Position numbers and translations under genes: made by a program | Part shown: piece by piece, positions 58,441 to 64,000 of the stretch | Position numbering within the stretch: the first letter of the stretch is position 1 | Layout: the number at the start of each line of letters is the position of its first letter | The notes under the pieces: model-generated | The model's input: the letters and a program-made list of their open reading frames with translations, nothing else | Database searches by the model: none | What the model was told of the DNA's origin: nothing | Source of the DNA: Ctenosaura bakeri | Taxonomy: Eukaryota; Chordata; Lepidosauria; Squamata; Iguanidae | Assembly (NCBI GenBank): GCA_948474755.1 | Contig: CAOLHI010001802.1 | Coordinates: 62,001 to 126,000, forward strand | DNA: 64,000 nt | Direction of reading: 5' to 3'

Positions 58441-59946
58441 TTTTATGAAAGAATAAGACACTTAGCTGGCTATTTGTAGGTATGAGTCAATGCTGTCATC
58501 AAGGCTATCTATCATCACAACAACCAAATCACTTACCTGGTCAGCTGTTTCTAGTTCAAGTCCTATCAGTGCATAAGTAAAATGTGACAAGAAAGAATAT
58601 ATCATATTAAACTGAATTACCAAGAAAGACATTTACCACTTTGTTGTCCATTTCTCCATTTCGAGACACTTTAAGTCTTCACAGTTTTTTTTTAACCTCC
58701 CTGAGTAATTTGAAGTCATCGGCAAACCTGGCCATTGCAGTACTCACCTCTGATTCTAAAACGCTGATGATTTCCAGCTCTGATAATACAGAGACTGCCT
58801 AAAGAACTATCTGTTCTCTTCTTCCAAATGAATGAATTTTGCACTGTATAGAGATAAGTTTGAGTCTTCAAAGGTATTGATGCTTTTGGTAATCTCGAAA
58901 TAGAGAACCAAAGTGTACTTATCTTTCTCTTATTATCTTTTTCTGTTCTCAGACAGCTGGGAGGGAAAACATTAGGGTGTAGCTTGACTAACCTAATTGG
59001 ATAGTCTGCATACTCTTCTTCCCACAACATCTCACTACAGCATGCAGACAACATCCATTGAGATAATCATTCCACTCCACTCTTCCTTGGCTTTTAAAAA
59101 CAGCTCTGCCTGATGAAGAGCCCATGATCTCAAATGCTTGCTTAAGAGATTTTTCTCTGTTTTTGGTTGGCCTAATAAAGATATTACCCCATATGGATTT
59201 AAGACATTTAGTCAACACAACCACCCCTGCATTAAAAAAGTACAAGAAGGCCTTTTTATAAACCTTTCTAAATCTGTCCAGAATGACACTGGACTATTTA
59301 TTTAATATGTAAAGTAGATCTTTTCACCTTCCTACCAAATTTATTATAGAACTGACCTTTGGCTTGCCTCTTCAGAACTGCCATCTGAAGATGGAGTGTG
59401 GCTGGGCAGTTCTGAGGACAAGAAAATGAGGTTGAGTCAATAGCAAGTTGAAGGGCCAAAAGGTTCAGTTCCAACAAACTTGGTAACACAAACACACACA
59501 GACCTCAAAAGGGGTGATAAAACTGTCTGCTTTCTAAAAGAATACAATTACCTTTATTACTGGTTTCTCTTTCAAATGAACAAGCTGTCAAAAAAAAAAA
59601 AGTTCATTCCTAGGATATTGTTAGATAGAACTAAATTGATCTGTCTTTCAGGCAGCTGGAATCCAGCTGGCAAAGAAAAGTATGACCCAAGTGAATGAAG
59701 GAGAGGTAGGGAACTGAGAAACTGAGAAACTATATGCAAAGCAAAGCTGATTTGGGCTCTGAAGGAACTTGAGTGTTGAATTAAAGCTGGTAAGCTAATT
59801 CTAGAGAGGAAAAACAGGGCTGCATATGCATTCATATTCAAACTTTTAACAACGTAACAAGCTAAGGAGGCTTCTTTAAGGTACTGTGCTTTCATAAATT
59901 ATATTTCTATTATCACACCCACAGTCACGCCACACATGTCACATGT
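58441..59946. other. Intronic stretch without recognised features
   Basis: A decayed LINE-like tail may lie near 58560-58750. No exon seen; 112-codon and 107-codon minus frames have no recognisable domain. Confidence 0.45.
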
Positions 59947-60145
59947 TATTGTTGTTGTAATGTGCCTTCAAGTCTTCTCCAATTTACGTCAACCCTAATG
60001 CATACCTATCATGGGGGTTTCTGGGGCTGAGGGTATGTGATACACCCAAGGTCACCCAGTGGATTTCCATGGCAAAGCAGGGAACTGAACCCTGGTCTCC
60101 AGGGTTGTAGTCTGACACTCAAACCACTTCACCACACTGGGTCTC
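59947..60145 (-). mobile_element. Sauria-type SINE
   Basis: Minus orientation. Low end (TTG)n and TGTGCCTTCAAGTCTTCTCC; high end AACCCTGGTCTCCAGGGTTG and AAACCACTTCACCACACTGG. Confidence 0.88.
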
Positions 60146-61551
60146 ATGCACAGAAATTAAATGCTATTTTCTCGTTAGTTGGGGCTTTTCTCACGTGGCG
60201 TGTGATTACTTGCATTATCAAAACAGTATGAGAATAACCAGGCCTGCAGTAGAAGCAAAATCACAAAGTTAACATAAGAACCAGGCTTTTGAGTTAGCAT
60301 ACATTTCGCAGATGAAAATAAGGACACATGGTCAAGCAACATCAAAGTGTGGCTAGGATGGCAAAAGTTATTAATGGGGAAGAACACACAAGCCACAAGA
60401 AATGGCAGCAGTTTGGTTTTGCCTAAACCTACTGGAAATGGCACAAATAGAGAGCATTAATCCTATTTTCTTCTCTTCTCTGCTGAGTTAATTGACTGAA
60501 AAATATTTCTGTACTCTGAACTTGGTATGCGGTAATTGAAGTACACAGAGCACAAACAAGGAAAGTGGAAGAAGGAGAAAGAAACTGGGACGTTTTAAAA
60601 GGAAAATAAACAAGCGGAATGGCAGTGGATTAATTGGGACTGTCCCTTCCAATTCAGCATAGTGGGAGGGCATGACCTATCAAGAAAGAGCTTAACAACT
60701 TCATCTTTCCTAACATCCTCAAAAGCAAATAACCACCTCAATGTCCTTCCACTTCTTCTGCTGTTATGGTTCCATATTTTCAAATTTTGGTAAAACTAGT
60801 CAGGGAAAGATAGAATTACTTCTTGACCTTGTTAATGAGTAGTGAAACTTCAGGTGGGAATTCATTTCCTCAGCATCACCCAAAACAATTTGAAGAGAAT
60901 ACTGCTTGTGTATGTGCCTAGCTTTGCTGTGTCTTTATATTTTATTATGTATTTATACCCTGTATGGAAGTACCACATGTAAGCATTCTGCTGTCAACTA
61001 TACTTAACAAACCAAAGGGGAAAACAGATCTGCTTCTATCTATTTGGAATAAACTCTAGGATAATGAGCATGAGGAACAGCAGGACTACAGAAACATTTT
61101 TATTGTGTAGTGGGAAAAACAAACCATTAATTCTCATTTATGTCCAAACATCATGTTGTGCTGATAGACAAATTCCTCTGACTAGGCTGAAGCATCTGAC
61201 TGTGTGTGTATGTGGTTAATGCTTTGAACAGACATTTCTTCCTTTTGTATCAAAAAATGGTAAATGGAAGTCAGTTTTTTTTTATCTGCTTCCCTATATA
61301 AGGGTCCTGCAGGGCAAATATGTTCAGTAGCTTAAACCATCTAAAATACATTAATAGGAACTGAATGCATTCTAGTATTTAACAACATATCACAACCTTG
61401 TCCACCTAAAGCAGAATCAAATGCAAAACACCATAAAACACCACTCATTCTTTGCAGCTACATTTCTGCACTGCTTTTGTCCACCAAAATCAGTTTTTTA
61501 AATCCAGTCTTCTAGAAATCAAAACAGACAAAGCTAAAACTTCCAAACCTT
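60146..61551. other. Intronic stretch without recognised features
   Basis: Nothing recognised. Confidence 0.5.
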
Positions 61552-61784
61552 CGTTGTTGCTGCTGTGTGCCTTCAAGCTGTTTCTGACCTATGGAATCCC
61601 TAAAGCAAGCATATAATGGAGTTGAGTTTTCTTGGCAAGATATGTTCAGAGGGAGTTTTGCCATTGCTTCCTTCTGAGGCTGAGAGAATGAGACTTGTTC
61701 AGTGTCACCCAGTCAATTTCCACGGTCAAACAGGGAACTGAACCTTCCAGTCCAACATTCAAACCACTATACCATGCTGGCTCT
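61552..61784 (-). mobile_element. Sauria-type SINE
   Basis: Minus orientation. GTTGTTGCTGCTGTGTGCCT at the low end; AAACCACTATACCATGCTGG at the high end. A short deletion near the box B region (AACTGAACCTTCCAGTCC). Confidence 0.87.
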
Positions 61785-64000
61785 AAATCTATTGCAAAGT
61801 AATTGCAGTATATTGGCAAGAGTCAAGTGGCCCATCCGGTCACTCAAAAAGGAAATATCATGTGACTCAGGATGACTTAATACAAAACTGAAGGACAGAA
61901 TGGCTTTGATATATATGCTGTCATCCCTCTATTTGCAAGATGGTTTTAAACAAATAACATTTGGAAGAAATCATACCCTAATGTACGATATTTGTCTGAG
62001 CAGAATGAGATAGAAAAATCAATCAGACGCTTTCGGAATCGTTTCTCTGGAGGATTGCTCGGCTGCAGATTTTTACTATCAACATTTGCCCATCTACAAC
62101 TAAGGAGAGAAAGCTTCAAAACATTCCAGCCCAAATATATCTCCTTTTAAAATTGTTCTGTTATTAAATAAAACAAATCCAATATAATGATGTTGCTTAT
62201 CTGATCACCTCTTTAGATGGTGCAACCTTTTGCATCTGGCTTGCTGACTTGTATTTATTTTTTAGTTTAGGAATCATTTGTGAATGCTTTTGCAAGCATT
62301 CTATAGCACCATGGGGAAATGCAGTCCATGGGCTACATGTGGTCTTCCAAGTTCCCCAAGGTTTCTGGGACACTCCCCAAACCTCTGGACAAATAAAATT
62401 TGGAGTGAAAAAAAAAATCATCTCCAAATTGCCCAGGTGTCACAAAACCATACCAATATGTGGTGGGTGGGCTTTATTTACACTCAAATGAAAGAAAAAA
62501 TAGGACTAAAATAAAGGTAAAACAAAAACAGAAGAGATCTGAAGATCTGTGTTACCTTTAATTTAATGACAATGTAAGTGTATTTGGAGAAGTTAAACTA
62601 GCCCTTGCCTCCAGCACATTTGCCCACCTTGATTCAGAGACTGGCACACTCATTTAATCAAGCTCTTGTGCGCATAAGAAGGCAGAAACAGCAAACTACT
62701 GTTCCAGCAAGTTATAAAGGCCAGTAAGACCTCCTCCCCAACCCACCATTCCCTGAATTTTCATAGTGCTGACTGTCAGAATAGACTAATAAAAAAAGAA
62801 TAGAGCACTTCACCGTGACCTGTATTCAGTGATGCAGAGCAAGGAAAAGGAAGACTAACTGCTCTTTGACTGGAGAGAAAAAAATGGTGAAAAAAATACA
62901 AACCTTGTCATCCAGGGTTACTGCCTCTGTATTAAACAGTAAAAACAATCCATCAGTTCCAATGGAAAGAAAATGAGCTCAATAAATTACTGTTGCTTTT
63001 GTCTGGAGAGTGATCACCACAGGCACTAGTTATAGGAAAGGACAGGTCAAAAAACAGAACATACCACTATTCTCCCATAATTTTAATATACATATTCCAG
63101 TTTCAAAAAAAAAAAGCCCCAAATCTCAAACGCTCCTTTCAAAACTTTCGGAATAAAATGGCATGTGCTGTAGCAAGATAACATAACAGCAGGGTACCTT
63201 TCCTGGCTCATAAGAAAACCATCTTTTCATATCAATCTAAGTGCTACAGCCAATTTATATTCCTGTAGATAAGAGTCATAGTGATGTACACAGCTAGCAT
63301 CTTCTGTCAAGCTTGATATTCTGATGTTTGCTACCTCACACGCTTACTTGTGGCACCCCACTCATATAATATGTTTTTGAAAAGAACTAAATGTATCTGA
63401 AAAGCAACATTATACAAGACTCTAGAATTTATGGTTGTGGAACTTTCCATACAGATATGAATGCTCATATTGCTATATATATTGGGCAGATAAGCGCATT
63501 ACTACGTATGAAGCCAATAAATGTGGGTGAAAATAGAATGTCAGTGCTAACAAGTTTTTCATCTTATTGGTTGTCATGAAATAGACACCCACAGGAAAAA
63601 CTGGAGACATGACTCAAAGTGCTCTATCGAAAGGTGTTTGATTTAGAAAAAAGCCTAACTCTAACGTGGCTAATTGCTATGTCACATAGAGCAGATAAAC
63701 AACCCCACACAGTCGATAAGAAATTTATTAGCATCACAAAGTTAATTCAGAAGGTATTTTTCTACTCATGCTACACACTGCTCAGAGTAAGTCAAACTGA
63801 GTTCAGTGGGGCTTGCTCCAGAAAAATTCAATGGGACTTACTCCAGGTAAACATATATAGGGCTGGTGCACGAGGCTGAAATCCAATAGATCCATCAGTG
63901 GAGTTACGCATTCATTGCACCATGCAGCTCTTATACAGGATAGCACCAGTGCAAAATCAATTATGTAACAGCAGCTGCACAGATGAGAACTCCAACACTT
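61785..64000. other. Intronic stretch without recognised features
   Basis: Unique-looking AT-rich DNA to the window edge. The last 250 bp contain two similar phrases (CAGTGGGGCTTGCTCC and AATGGGACTTACTCC), probably a repeat relic. No PLXDC2 exon 1 seen. Confidence 0.5.

Overview
This window is vertebrate nuclear DNA, almost certainly from a squamate reptile and most likely a lizard. Two SINE types place it there. One has a tRNA-like head and a Bov-B-type tail (Sauria-type SINE); the other has a 5S-rRNA-like head and the same style of tail. CR1/L2-type LINE fragments, a very common palindromic MITE-like family and AT-rich introns agree. There are no bacterial-style genes, operons, CRISPR arrays or rRNA/tRNA genes. 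Nearly all open frames longer than 60 codons are chance or repeat-derived.

The one gene I can name is PLXDC2 (plexin domain containing 2, a single-pass membrane receptor), on the minus strand. Only its second coding exon is present, at 28093-28304, with good splice sites. The rest of the window is then intron: 28305-64000 is the 3' part of intron 1 and 1-28092 is the 5' part of intron 2. Exon 1 and exons 3 onward were not found.

Intron 2 part (1-28092): an L2-like LINE with decayed reverse transcriptase (about 2.6-4.3 kb), palindromic MITE copies, Sauria and 5S SINEs, an unidentified exon-like open segment on the plus strand (10175-10279), a Tigger-like transposon, two more LINE 3' ends (about 12.3-13.1 and 23.5-24.3 kb), and a GC-rich solo LTR (19952-20887) with a perfect 5-bp target duplication. 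A near-perfect, pre-miRNA-sized foldback lies about 150 bp from exon 2 (27857-27945).

Intron 1 part (28305-64000): nested transposons that can be read as an insertion history. A hAT-like element sits inside a 5S SINE (29.8-30.4 kb). Two Tigger-like elements sit inside one CR1 copy (40.8-41.9 kb). A poly(A)-type retro-insertion carries a 17-bp target duplication (56.8-57.1 kb). A GC-richer relative of the MITE family lies at 57.2-57.8 kb. Between these are long AT-rich stretches with no recognisable content, plus one candidate conserved regulatory block (about 30.8-31.3 kb).

All family names are from recall of repeat and gene sequences, without searches. The plainest direct evidence is terminal inverted repeats, target-site duplications, splice signals and reading frames.
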